DNA from: Delftia sp. PS-11
Lineage (GTDB): Bacteria; Pseudomonadota; Gammaproteobacteria; Burkholderiales; Burkholderiaceae_C
Direction of reading: 5' to 3'
Assembly: GCF_029870285.1 (NCBI RefSeq)
Contig: NZ_JACSYA010000054.1
Span: 1-15,171 of the forward strand
Length of the DNA: 15,171 nt
This document shows positions 1 to 7,009 of the stretch, piece by piece; positions within the stretch are counted from its first letter, which is position 1; each line of letters begins with the position of its first letter. Both the position numbers and the translations under genes were made by a program. Below the pieces are notes generated by a model. The model saw only the letters and a program-made list of their open reading frames with translations. It was not told where the DNA came from and searched no databases.

Positions 1-51
1 GCCTGTTCACACACCGCTGTTCAGGCGGCATCGATGGATGTGTGAACAGGC
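1..51 (-). terminator. Hairpin downstream of the acyl-CoA synthetase gene
   Basis: A perfect 13-bp inverted repeat, GCCTGTTCACACA (1-13) and TGTGTGAACAGGC (39-51), flanks a 25-base loop that itself holds a small CCGC/GCGG stem (14-17 and 25-28). It begins about 30 bases past the stop codon of the minus-strand synthetase gene, where a transcription terminator would be expected. On the minus strand, any U-tract would lie beyond base 1 and so outside the window. The structure is seen directly; the terminator role is inferred. It could also be a bidirectional terminator shared with a gene to the left, or a protein-binding site. Confidence 0.4.
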
Positions 52-81
52 ACCGAAGCGCCACGGGCTGTGGCCCTGGCC

Positions 82-1671
82 TCAGCCCGCCATCCTCAGC
101 AGCTGCTTCTGGATCTTGCCGCTGGCGGTCTTGGGCAGCGCGTCCCGGAAATGGTAGCGGCGCGGGCGCTTATACGCCGCAAGGCGGTCGCCATGGACCA
201 GAAAGGCATCCAGCACCTCGGACGTGGGCGCCGCGCCAGGCCTGGCGACCATATGGGCAGCCACCACCTGGCCCCAGCGCTCATCGGCCTCGCCGATCAC
301 CGCGACTTCGAGTACGTCGGGATGCTCGACCAGAGCATCCTCCACCTCGCGCGGATAGACGTTTTCGGCACCCGAGTTGATCATGTAATCGATGCGGTCA
401 CGGATCCAGAGATAGCCGTCCTCGTCGATATGGCCCAGGTCGCCCGTGTGATACCAGCCATGCGCCAGTGCGCGCGCATTGGCATCGGGGCGGTGGAGGT
501 AGCCGGCCATCATGCAGGGGCCGCGCACCAGGATTTCACCCACTTCGCCGGGCAGGCAGGCATCGGCGGGATCGGTGGGCGCATTGTCCTCGCGCACGCG
601 CGCCACGATCAGGTCATGGCCCATGGAGGGCAGACCTGCCGAGCCGGCGTGTGACAGTTGCTCGCGCGGCAGCAAAATGGACATGCAAGGGCCCATTTCC
701 GTGGTGCCGTAGACCTGCACCAGGTCACAGCCGACCTTTTGCGTCCATTCGCGGATCAGGTGCGGCGCCATGGATGCGCCGCCGTACTCGACCAGGCGCA
801 GCGCAGACGCCTGCGCAGGCGAGGCCAGAGGGTGGTTGAGCAGCATGGTGATCATGGTGGGCGCAGCGAAGAAGAAAGTCACACGCTCCTCGCGGATCAG
901 GCGCCAGGCCTCGTCCACATCGAACCGGCGCAGCAGCACCTGGGTGGCTCCGACCTGCAGGCGCGGCAGGAAACTGGTGTGCAGTTCCGCCGTATGGTTC
1001 AGAGGCGCCATGGCCAGCCCCACATCGTCGCGCGTGAACTGCATGGTCTGGTGCATCAGGGCGTTGTGCGCCAGCTTGCTGCGGTGGGTATGCAAAACGC
1101 CCTTGGGGCGGCCCGTGGTGCCGCTGGTGTACATGAGAATGCAGGCGTCGTTTTCACGCACAGCGATCCGGGCAGGCGCGCTGCTGCGGCCCCTGGCCAG
1201 GGCCGACAGGCGCTGGGTGGCCCATGCAGGCAGCGCATCGGCCTCGCTGTCATCGGCAAAGATCCAATGCTCGACGCAACCTGCGCCTTGCGCCTTGAGC
1301 AGTGCCTGCGCACGGGCTGCGACTTCCCCGCCCTCGGACTCGAAGACCAGGGCACGCGCGCCACCGTCCTGGAGGATGAAGGCCAACTCCTGCGGCGCCA
1401 GCCGGTAATTGACGGGGTTGAAGATGGCGCCCAGCCGCGCGGCAGCGAGCATGGTGAAGACAAAGGCGGGGGTGTTGTAGAGAAATCCGGCCACCACATC
1501 GCCATGGCCTATTCCCAGACTCGCAAGGCCATGGGCATGACGGTTGACCTCGGCATCGAGCTGCGCGTAGGTCCAGGCACGGCGGCAGTGGCCTTCCCAG
1601 GCGACCAGGGCAGGTTTGTCGGACAGGTAGCGGGCTGGCCAGGCCAGCGTATCTCCCAGCGTCTGTTGCAT
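82..1671 (-). CDS. AMP-forming acyl-CoA synthetase (fatty-acid or aryl-acid CoA ligase family)
   Basis: This 529-residue enzyme activates a carboxylic acid with ATP to an acyl-adenylate and then transfers it to coenzyme A. The adenylate-forming family motifs are all present: the phosphate-binding loop YTSGTTGRPKG (residues 181-191), YGTTE (321-325), the ATP-ribose aspartate in TGD (409-411), the hinge region around DRIDYMINSGAENVYP (425-440), and the C-terminal catalytic lysine K519 in PKTASGKIQ. There is no signal peptide or membrane segment, so it should be cytosolic. The length fits short- or medium-chain acyl-CoA and aryl-CoA ligases, but the acid cannot be told from sequence. I chose the start at 1671 because AAAGGA lies about 8 bases upstream on the minus strand; a further in-frame ATG at 1719 would sit inside the promoter region and add an unusual 16-residue extension. 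The gene is transcribed away from gcvT and has no partner gene in the window. Confidence 0.93.
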   Translation of the reverse strand: MQQTLGDTLAWPARYLSDKPALVAWEGHCRRAWTYAQLDAEVNRHAHGLASLGIGHGDVVAGFLYNTPAFVFTMLAAARLGAIFNPVNYRLAPQELAFILQDGGARALVFESEGGEVAARAQALLKAQGAGCVEHWIFADDSEADALPAWATQRLSALARGRSSAPARIAVRENDACILMYTSGTTGRPKGVLHTHRSKLAHNALMHQTMQFTRDDVGLAMAPLNHTAELHTSFLPRLQVGATQVLLRRFDVDEAWRLIREERVTFFFAAPTMITMLLNHPLASPAQASALRLVEYGGASMAPHLIREWTQKVGCDLVQVYGTTEMGPCMSILLPREQLSHAGSAGLPSMGHDLIVARVREDNAPTDPADACLPGEVGEILVRGPCMMAGYLHRPDANARALAHGWYHTGDLGHIDEDGYLWIRDRIDYMINSGAENVYPREVEDALVEHPDVLEVAVIGEADERWGQVVAAHMVARPGAAPTSEVLDAFLVHGDRLAAYKRPRRYHFRDALPKTASGKIQKQLLRMAG

Positions 1672-1696
1672 TGCACTTGTCCTTTTTGAGCGCCAA

Positions 1697-1720
1697 ATTG
1701 ATATAACAAAGAATATCAAT
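1697..1720. promoter_or_regulatory. AT-rich inverted repeat, candidate operator
   Basis: ATTGATAT (1697-1704) and ATATCAAT (1713-1720) form a perfect 8-bp inverted repeat with an 8-base spacer. The centre-to-centre spacing is about 16 bases, which suits a dimeric helix-turn-helix regulator. It lies in an AT-rich patch (about 1690-1765) within otherwise GC-rich DNA, covers the -35 box of the rightward promoter candidate and touches the -10 box of the leftward one. No regulator gene is in the window, so the protein that would bind is unknown. Confidence 0.4.
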
Positions 1721-1727
1721 ATATAAG
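1698..1727 (+). promoter_or_regulatory. Candidate sigma-70 promoter for the glycine cleavage operon
   Basis: TTGATA (1698-1703) and TATAAG (1722-1727) each match five of six consensus bases and are 18 bases apart. This is the best rightward promoter in the gap. Transcription from about 1734 would give a leader of nearly 400 bases, with the tandem riboswitch in its second half. A second -10-like hexamer, TAGAAT (1823-1828), lacks a recognisable -35 and would start RNA inside the first aptamer stem, so I consider it less likely. Confidence 0.5.
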
Positions 1728-1747
1728 ACTCTTAAGACAGTTATCGA
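1718..1747 (-). promoter_or_regulatory. Candidate sigma-70 promoter for the acyl-CoA synthetase gene
   Basis: Read on the minus strand, TCGATA (1742-1747, four of six matches to the -35 consensus) is separated by 18 bases from TATATT (1718-1723, five of six matches to the -10 consensus). Transcription would begin near 1711, giving a leader of about 40 bases. The -10 box touches the inverted repeat at 1697-1720, so a protein bound there would block initiation. This is inferred from consensus matching only. Confidence 0.4.
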
Positions 1748-1830
1748 ATTTGCAAATACAACGCCATTGGAAGACCCATGCAGACCACGGTAACCCGCAG
1801 CCCAAATGGCGCTGGCCACAGCTAGAATCC

Positions 1831-2066
1831 GCCTGTCAGGAGAGAGTGCCCGCCCAGCTGCAAGGCTGATGGCAGCGGCGCCGCCGAAGGCGCAGGGTTC
1901 GCCCCGAACGCTCAGGCAAAAGGACTGGCACCGCCTGCCGCTGCGGCCGCAGGCGTTCCTTGCTGGAGAGAGATGCAGGGCACGGTGGCGTGCCCCATCC
2001 ACCGAAGGAGCAAGCCCCACGCATGAAAGGTGCGGGTGAATCTCTCAGGTAAAGCGGACAGCGGGG
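1831..2066 (+). promoter_or_regulatory. Tandem glycine riboswitch (two aptamers)
   Basis: Two glycine aptamers lie in the leader of gcvT. Aptamer 1 (1831-1929) has GGAGAGAG, the core GCCGAAGG (1883-1890), and CTCAGGCAAAAGGAC (1911-1925); its P1 stem pairs 1831-1837 with 1923-1929 around one U-U mismatch. Aptamer 2 (1958-2066) has GGAGAGAG, ACCGAAGGAGCAAG (2001-2014), and TCTCTCAGGTAAAGCGGAC; its P1 pairs 1958-1965 with 2059-2066, using G-U wobbles. These are the conserved bases of the family, which binds glycine and in most known cases switches on gcv genes. The linker (1930-1957) is 28 bases long and contains a GC hairpin, CGCCTGC (1932-1938) with GCAGGCG (1949-1955), which is longer than the short linkers usual for this class. 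Confidence 0.97.
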
Positions 2067-2130
2067 CAGGACATTCCGGCATGCCGGAATGGCGTTGTGC
2101 CTTGCCATTTGCTGAAAAGAGAGCTCCTCC
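2067..2130 (+). promoter_or_regulatory. Expression platform of the glycine riboswitch, with a 20-bp palindrome
   Basis: The segment between aptamer 2 and gcvT holds a perfect palindrome, CATTCCGGCATGCCGGAATG (2072-2091), able to form a hairpin. A second hairpin, AATGGC (2088-2093) with GCCATT (2104-2109), shares bases 2088-2091 with it, so the two cannot form together. The putative ribosome-binding site AAGAGAG (2117-2123) follows. No U-tract follows either hairpin, so control of translation or Rho-dependent ending seems more likely than intrinsic termination. The pairings are seen; the switching role is inferred. Confidence 0.5.
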
Positions 2131-3264
2131 TTGACCTCCGCCGCCACCACCGATCTGCTCAAGACCCCGCTGTTTGCCCTTCACCAGGAACTGGGGGCGC
2201 GCATGGTGCCTTTTGCCGGCTACACCATGCCGGTGCAATACCCGCAGGGCCTGATGGCCGAGCATCTGCACACACGCGAGGCCGCAGGCCTGTTCGATGT
2301 CTCGCACATGGGCCAGATCAGCCTGCGCGGCGCAGACGCGGGCGCGGCGCTGGAGTCGCTGATTCCCATGGACGTGCTGGGCCTGGGCGAGCACCGCCAG
2401 CGCTACGGCCTGCTGCTCGATGATGCCGGCGGCATACTGGACGATCTGATGTTCGTGCGCCGCGAGGATGATTTGTTCCTGATCGTCAACGGCGCCTGCA
2501 AGCATGCGGACCTGGCCCATATCCAGGCGCGCATCGCGGACCGCTGCGAGATCGTGCCGCAGTTCGACCGTGGCCTGCTGGCGCTGCAGGGTCCCCAGGC
2601 GGCGGCGGCAATGGCACGTCTGGTGCCGGGCACAGCCGCGCTGGTGTTCATGACGGGCGGGCACTTCGACTGGAACGGAGTCGCCCTGTACATCACGCGC
2701 AGCGGCTACACCGGCGAGGATGGCTTCGAGATCTCCGTGCCGGCAGCGCAGGCCGAGGCACTGGCACGCGCCCTGCTGGCGCAGCCCGAAGTGCGGCCTG
2801 TGGGCCTGGGTGCGCGCAATTCGCTGCGGCTGGAAGCCGGCCTGTGCCTGTACGGCAACGACCTCGACCCGACGACGAACCCGGCCGAGGCGGCCCTGAA
2901 CTGGGCGGTGCAAAAGGTGCGCCGCATCGGCGGCGAACGCGAAGGCGGCTTCCCCGGTGCAGCCGCCGTGCTGCCTCTGCTGCAATCGCCCGAACTGCTC
3001 GCACGCAGGCGCGTCGGCCTGGTGGCACTGGAGCGCGTGCCCGTGCGCGAAGGCACAGAACTGCAGGACGCCAGCGCCCGCAAGGTGGGCAGCGTCACCA
3101 GCGGCCTGCTGTCGCCCACGCTGAATCAGCCCATCGCCCTGGCCTATGTGGAGCCCGCCAGCGCGGCCATCGGCACCACGCTGCAGGCGCTGGTGCGCGG
3201 CAAGGCCGTGCCCATGCAGGTGCAGGCCACCCCCTTCGTGCCCCCGCGCTATCACCGGGGCTGA
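2131..3264 (+). CDS. gcvT: Glycine cleavage system T protein (aminomethyltransferase)
   Basis: GcvT takes the aminomethyl group from the lipoyl arm of GcvH, releases ammonia and forms 5,10-methylene-tetrahydrofolate. The 377 residues match the family length (about 365). Characteristic segments are LLKTPLFALHQELGARMVPFAG near the N-terminus, FDVSHMGQI (residues 55-63), GGILDDLMF (100-108) with the conserved acidic pair D104-D105 in the folate site, SGYTGEDGFEI, and GARNSLRLEAGLCLYGND. The start is TTG at 2131: an in-frame stop (2113-2115) lies just upstream, and the next ATG (2203) would remove the conserved N-terminal segment. AAGAGAG sits about 7 bases before it. It is the first gene of the gcvT-gcvH-gcvP cluster and lies directly under the glycine riboswitch. 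Confidence 0.97.
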   Translation: MTSAATTDLLKTPLFALHQELGARMVPFAGYTMPVQYPQGLMAEHLHTREAAGLFDVSHMGQISLRGADAGAALESLIPMDVLGLGEHRQRYGLLLDDAGGILDDLMFVRREDDLFLIVNGACKHADLAHIQARIADRCEIVPQFDRGLLALQGPQAAAAMARLVPGTAALVFMTGGHFDWNGVALYITRSGYTGEDGFEISVPAAQAEALARALLAQPEVRPVGLGARNSLRLEAGLCLYGNDLDPTTNPAEAALNWAVQKVRRIGGEREGGFPGAAAVLPLLQSPELLARRRVGLVALERVPVREGTELQDASARKVGSVTSGLLSPTLNQPIALAYVEPASAAIGTTLQALVRGKAVPMQVQATPFVPPRYHRG

Positions 3265-3296
3265 GAGCAGCCTGCGCACTGCAATGCATGCCATGT

Positions 3297-3345
3297 GCGG
3301 CAGATTTGGTTTTGCCGCCGCCGCATGCCGCTACAGTGCGCACTG
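3297..3345 (+). promoter_or_regulatory. Hairpin and 12-bp palindrome between gcvT and gcvH
   Basis: The 136-base gcvT-gcvH gap contains a possible stem GCGGCA (3297-3302) with TGCCGC (3313-3318), followed by the perfect palindrome CAGTGCGCACTG (3334-3345). TACAGT (3332-3337), a fair -10-like hexamer, overlaps the palindrome, but no good -35 stands at the usual distance. These could form an internal promoter with an operator, or an RNA-processing or partial-termination site that adjusts gcvH output relative to gcvT. The inverted repeats are certain; the function is not. Confidence 0.25.
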
Positions 3346-3400
3346 ACCTTTCTCAAACCGCCTCTACACAGGTTTTTCAGTTTTCAATCCGGAGCAAGCC

Positions 3401-3775
3401 ATGAGCATCCAGTATTCCAAGGACCACGAATGGATCAACGCCGCCAACCCTGACGCGGCCATCGTCGGCATCACCGTGCACGCGCAGGATGCGCTGGGCG
3501 ACGTGGTGTTCGTCGATCTGCCCGCCGTGGGCGCCAGCTTCAACCAGGGCGATGTCGCCGGCGTGGTCGAGTCCGTCAAGGCCGCAGCCGATGTCTACAT
3601 GCCCGTCAGCGGCGAAGTCATCGAAGTCAACGAAGCCCTGCGCAACGACCCCTCGCTGGCCAACAGCGACCCGCTGGGTGCCGGCTGGTTCTTCAAGGTC
3701 AAGCTCAGCGACGCCGGCCAGCTGGCCGGCCTGCTCGACGAAGCCGCCTACACGGCTTTCGCGCAGAGCGCCTGA
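3401..3775 (+). CDS. gcvH: Glycine cleavage system H protein (lipoyl carrier)
   Basis: GcvH is the small lipoylated shuttle that carries the aminomethyl intermediate from GcvP to GcvT and then presents dihydrolipoate to the L protein. At 124 residues it is close to the usual length of about 128. It opens with the typical YSKDHEW segment. The lipoyl attachment site is K60, in GVVESVKAAADVYMPVSGEV (residues 54-73), and the C-terminal block DPLGAGWFFKVKL is also typical. The start is firm, because GGAG at 3391-3394 lies 6 bases before the ATG. It follows gcvT by 136 bases and precedes gcvP, with an intrinsic terminator immediately downstream. No lipoate ligase or octanoyltransferase gene is in the window, so lipoylation must be supplied from elsewhere. 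Confidence 0.98.
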   Translation: MSIQYSKDHEWINAANPDAAIVGITVHAQDALGDVVFVDLPAVGASFNQGDVAGVVESVKAAADVYMPVSGEVIEVNEALRNDPSLANSDPLGAGWFFKVKLSDAGQLAGLLDEAAYTAFAQSA

Positions 3776-3782
3776 CGGCTTG

Positions 3783-3807
3783 ACGGGCACCACAGGTGCC
3801 CGTTTTT
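3783..3807 (+). terminator. Intrinsic terminator after gcvH
   Basis: ACGGGCACC (3783-3791) and GGTGCCCGT (3795-3803) form a perfect 9-bp stem around the loop ACA, followed at once by five T residues (3803-3807). This is a classical Rho-independent terminator, only 7 bases past the gcvH stop codon. It should end many gcvTH transcripts before gcvP, so gcvP would depend on read-through or on a promoter of its own. Confidence 0.85.
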
Positions 3808-3874
3808 CCATCCAGGCGAAGCAGGCCGCCGGCATGCGCTTCGCCCCCTTCGGCTTTTGAGACAGGTCCCCTCC

Positions 3875-6808
3875 ATGCTGATGTCCTCCACCCAGCCCCT
3901 TGCCACTCTGGAAAACGCCACGGAATTCGTGGCCCGCCATATCGGCATCACCCCCGAAGACGAAACCCGGATGCTCAACGCCATTGGCGCGGCATCGCGC
4001 GCTGCGCTGATCGACGCCATCGTGCCCCCCTCCATCCGGCGCCAGCAGCCCATGGCGCTGCCGCCTGCCGTCACCGAGGCGCAGGCGCTGGCCGAACTCA
4101 AGGCGCTGGCAGGCCGCAACCAGTTGCTCAAGAGCTTCATCGGCCAGGGCTACCACGGCACGCACACGCCCGGCGTCATCCTGCGCAACATCCTGGAGAA
4201 CCCCGCCTGGTACACGGCCTACACGCCCTACCAGGCAGAGATTTCGCAAGGCCGCATGGAGGCCCTGGTCAACTTCCAGACCATGGTCTGCGACCTGACG
4301 GCCATGCCCATCGCCAATGCCTCCATGCTGGACGAGGCCACGGCCGCCGCCGAGGCGATGACGCTGGCCAGGCGCGCCGTCAAGAGCAAGAGCCACCGCT
4401 TCGTGGTCGCGGGCGATGTGCATCCGCAGACCATCGAAGTCATCCAGACACGCGCCGCGCCACTGGGCATCGAGGTGGCGCTGGCCCATTCGCAGCAGGA
4501 ATGGAACACGCTGCTGGACGGTGATTACTTCGCCGTGCTGGCCCAGTACCCGGCCACCAGCGGCCGCCTGCCAGACAATGCACAGGGCCTGCGCGCCGAT
4601 GTGGACAAGGTCCATGCCCGGCAGGCCGCCTTCATCGCAGCGGCCGATCTGCTGGCGCTGGTGCTGGTCACGCCGCCCGGCGAATGGGGTGCTGACATCG
4701 TGGTCGGCACCACCCAGCGCTTTGGCATGCCCATGGGTGCAGGCGGCCCTCATGCGGCCTTCATGGCCTGCCGCGACGAGTTCAAGCGCTCGCTGCCGGG
4801 CCGGCTGGTCGGCGTCAGCGTGGACAGCCATGGCAGGCCAGCCTACCGCCTGGCCCTGCAAACGCGCGAGCAGCATATCCGCCGGGAAAAGGCCACCTCC
4901 AACATCTGCACGGCCCAGGTGCTGCCCGCCGTGGTCGCCAGCATGTACGCTGTCTACCACGGTCCCGAGGGCCTGACGCGCATCGCCCGCCGCGTGGCCT
5001 CGTACACGGCCATCCTGGCGCGTGGCCTGACGGCGCTGGGCGCGCCGCTGTGCGAAGCGCCCGGCTTTGACACGCTGAGCCTGCACACGGGCCAGGCCAC
5101 GCAGGCGATTGCGGCGCGCGCCGTGGCACTGGGCGCCAACCTGCGCGTGTACCAGCAGGATCACATCTGCATCTCGCTGGACGAAACCACCACACGCGCC
5201 GATGTCGAGCTGCTGTGGAAGATCTTCGCAAGGGACGGCCAGACACTGCCCTGCTTCGCGGACTTCGACAAGGGCGTGGAGCCGCTGATTCCTGACAGTC
5301 TGCGCCGCACCAGCGATTTTCTTGCGCACCCGGTGTTCAACACCCACCGCAGCGAAACCGCCATGCTGCGCTACATCCGCCAGCTGTCGGACAAGGACCT
5401 GGCGCTGGACCGCAGCATGATCCCGCTGGGCTCGTGCACCATGAAGCTCAACGCCACCAGCGAGATGATTCCCATCACCTGGCCCGAGTTCGCCCAGATG
5501 CATCCGTTCGCTCCGGCCGGGCAACAGCAGGGCTACGCCGAGCTGGACCGCCAGCTGCGCCAGTGGCTGTGCGAGGCCACGGGCTATGCGGGCATCAGCC
5601 TGCAGCCCAATGCCGGCAGCCAGGGCGAGTACGCAGGCCTGCTGGCCATCAAGGGCTGGCATGCCAGCCGGGGCCAGTCCCACCGCAATGTCTGCCTGAT
5701 TCCCAGCAGCGCCCACGGCACCAACCCGGCCAGCGCACAGATGGTGGGCATGCAGGTGGTGGTCACCGCCTGCGATGCCAACGGCAACATCGACATGGCG
5801 GATCTGGCGGCCAAGTGCGAGCAGCACAGCGCCCAGCTGGCCTGCGTGATGATCACCTACCCCAGCACGCACGGCGTGTTCGAGGCCCAAGTCAAGGAAC
5901 TGTGCGCACTGGTGCACCGCCACGGCGGCCGCGTGTACGTGGATGGCGCCAACATGAATGCCCTGGTCGGACTGGCCGCGCCGGGCAGCTTCGGCGGCGA
6001 TGTCAGCCACCTGAACCTGCACAAGACCTTCTGCATCCCGCATGGCGGCGGCGGCCCCGGCGTGGGCCCGGTCTGCGTGGTTGAAGACCTCGTGCCCTTC
6101 CTGCCGGGCCATGCCACGGCCGTTGCCCAAGGCGCACTGGAGCAGGCGCCGGGCACAGGGGCGATTTCAGCAGCACCCCTGGGCAATGCCGCAGTGCTGC
6201 CCATCAGCTGGATGTACATCCGCATGATGGGCGCAGCGGGCCTGACACAGGCCACTGAGACTGCCATCCTCAGCGCCAACTACATCAGCGCGCGGCTGCG
6301 CGAGCACTATCCGACGCTGTACGCTGGCGAGCACGGCCATGTGGCGCACGAGTGCATCCTGGACCTGCGCCAGTTCAAGGAAAGCACCGCCGTGATGGCC
6401 GAAGACGTGGCCAAGCGCCTGATCGACTACGGCTTCCACGCGCCCACGCTGTCTTTCCCCGTGCCCAACACGCTGATGGTGGAGCCCACCGAAAGCGAGA
6501 GCCTGTACGAGCTGGACCGCTTTGTGGACGCCATGATTGCCATCCGCGAGGAAATCCGCGCCATCGAGCAAGGCCGGCTGCCGCAGGACGACAACCCGCT
6601 CAAGAACGCGCCGCACACGGCAGAGAGCCTGCTCAAGTCCGAATGGCCCCATGCCTACAGCCGCGAAACGGCCGCCTACCCCGTGCCGGCGCTGCGCCAG
6701 TCCAAGTACTGGAGCCCCGTGGGCCGCGTGGACAATGTCTACGGCGACCGCAACCTGTACTGCAGCTGCATTCCCGTGGAGGCCTACCAGGAAACGGGCT
6801 CGCACTGA
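3875..6808 (+). CDS. gcvP: Glycine dehydrogenase (decarboxylating), P protein
   Basis: GcvP is the pyridoxal-phosphate enzyme that decarboxylates glycine and passes the aminomethyl group to lipoylated GcvH. The 977-residue product is the long, single-chain form (E. coli about 957), with two homologous halves. The N-terminal half has [23 protein letters not shown] and [15 protein letters not shown]. The C-terminal half has [27 protein letters not shown], and the cofactor-binding lysine K717 in [19 protein letters not shown] (6014-6070). I chose the ATG at 3875, 8 bases after a weak AGG; a second ATG at 3881 and a TTG at 3857 are also in frame. There are 99 bases between gcvH and this start, including the terminator at 3783-3807. 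No frameshift or missing key residue was seen. Confidence 0.97.
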   Translation: MLMSSTQPLATLENATEFVARHIGITPEDETRMLNAIGAASRAALIDAIVPPSIRRQQPMALPPAVTEAQALAELKALAGRNQLLKSFIGQGYHGTHTPGVILRNILENPAWYTAYTPYQAEISQGRMEALVNFQTMVCDLTAMPIANASMLDEATAAAEAMTLARRAVKSKSHRFVVAGDVHPQTIEVIQTRAAPLGIEVALAHSQQEWNTLLDGDYFAVLAQYPATSGRLPDNAQGLRADVDKVHARQAAFIAAADLLALVLVTPPGEWGADIVVGTTQRFGMPMGAGGPHAAFMACRDEFKRSLPGRLVGVSVDSHGRPAYRLALQTREQHIRREKATSNICTAQVLPAVVASMYAVYHGPEGLTRIARRVASYTAILARGLTALGAPLCEAPGFDTLSLHTGQATQAIAARAVALGANLRVYQQDHICISLDETTTRADVELLWKIFARDGQTLPCFADFDKGVEPLIPDSLRRTSDFLAHPVFNTHRSETAMLRYIRQLSDKDLALDRSMIPLGSCTMKLNATSEMIPITWPEFAQMHPFAPAGQQQGYAELDRQLRQWLCEATGYAGISLQPNAGSQGEYAGLLAIKGWHASRGQSHRNVCLIPSSAHGTNPASAQMVGMQVVVTACDANGNIDMADLAAKCEQHSAQLACVMITYPSTHGVFEAQVKELCALVHRHGGRVYVDGANMNALVGLAAPGSFGGDVSHLNLHKTFCIPHGGGGPGVGPVCVVEDLVPFLPGHATAVAQGALEQAPGTGAISAAPLGNAAVLPISWMYIRMMGAAGLTQATETAILSANYISARLREHYPTLYAGEHGHVAHECILDLRQFKESTAVMAEDVAKRLIDYGFHAPTLSFPVPNTLMVEPTESESLYELDRFVDAMIAIREEIRAIEQGRLPQDDNPLKNAPHTAESLLKSEWPHAYSRETAAYPVPALRQSKYWSPVGRVDNVYGDRNLYCSCIPVEAYQETGSH

Positions 6809-6831
6809 GGCCAGGCCCGTGCAGGCCGCTG

Positions 6832-6860
6832 GTGCCAGGGCAATAACTGAGCCCGGGCAC
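6832..6860 (+). terminator. GC-rich stem-loop after gcvP
   Basis: GTGCCAGGGC (6832-6841) pairs with GCCCGGGCAC (6851-6860) around a 9-base loop, with one mismatch in ten. It starts 23 bases after the gcvP stop, as a terminator would, but no T-tract follows. It may protect the 3' end of the gcv messenger or work with Rho. Confidence 0.35.
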
Positions 6861-6880
6861 CCGCCAATCTGCAGCCGCTC

Positions 6881-6910
6881 TTGTAGCGCCCTGCCTGGCG
6901 CGCGTACACT
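6881..6910 (+). promoter_or_regulatory. Candidate promoter for the histidine kinase-rluA pair
   Basis: TTGTAG (6881-6886) and TACACT (6905-6910) are 18 bases apart and resemble the sigma-70 -35 and -10 boxes. Transcription would start near 6917, about 93 bases before the kinase ATG. A hairpin, GCCCGGCA (6929-6936) with TGCCGGGC (6942-6949), would lie in the resulting leader. It has no T-tract, so it is not an obvious terminator. Confidence 0.45.
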
Positions 6911-7009
6911 GCGGGCGTTTCTGGCGAAGCCCGGCATCTTTTGCCGGGCACGCCCGGCAGCTTTACCAGTCCGCGGCTCGCGCCGCGCCCATACGCGCCC
7001 GCACGTGCC

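Noticed and set aside
658..1689. A 343-codon open frame on the plus strand opposite the acyl-CoA synthetase
   Set aside because: The minus-strand frame has all adenylate-forming motifs; the plus-strand translation has none.
1823..1828. TAGAAT as the -10 box of the gcv promoter
   Set aside because: No -35-like hexamer lies 16-18 bases upstream, and the RNA would start inside the first strand of the aptamer 1 P1 stem. TTGATA-18-TATAAG at 1698-1727 is a better match.
1912..3294. A 460-codon minus-strand open frame across the riboswitch and gcvT
   Set aside because: It runs through the conserved riboswitch and opposite gcvT, and its translation is not protein-like.
3377..6130. A 917-codon open frame on the minus strand opposite gcvH and gcvP
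   Set aside because: It is antisense to two strongly conserved genes, its translation is low-complexity and rich in Gly, Ala, His, Gln and Arg, and it has no recognisable domain. This is a usual shadow of GC-rich codon bias.
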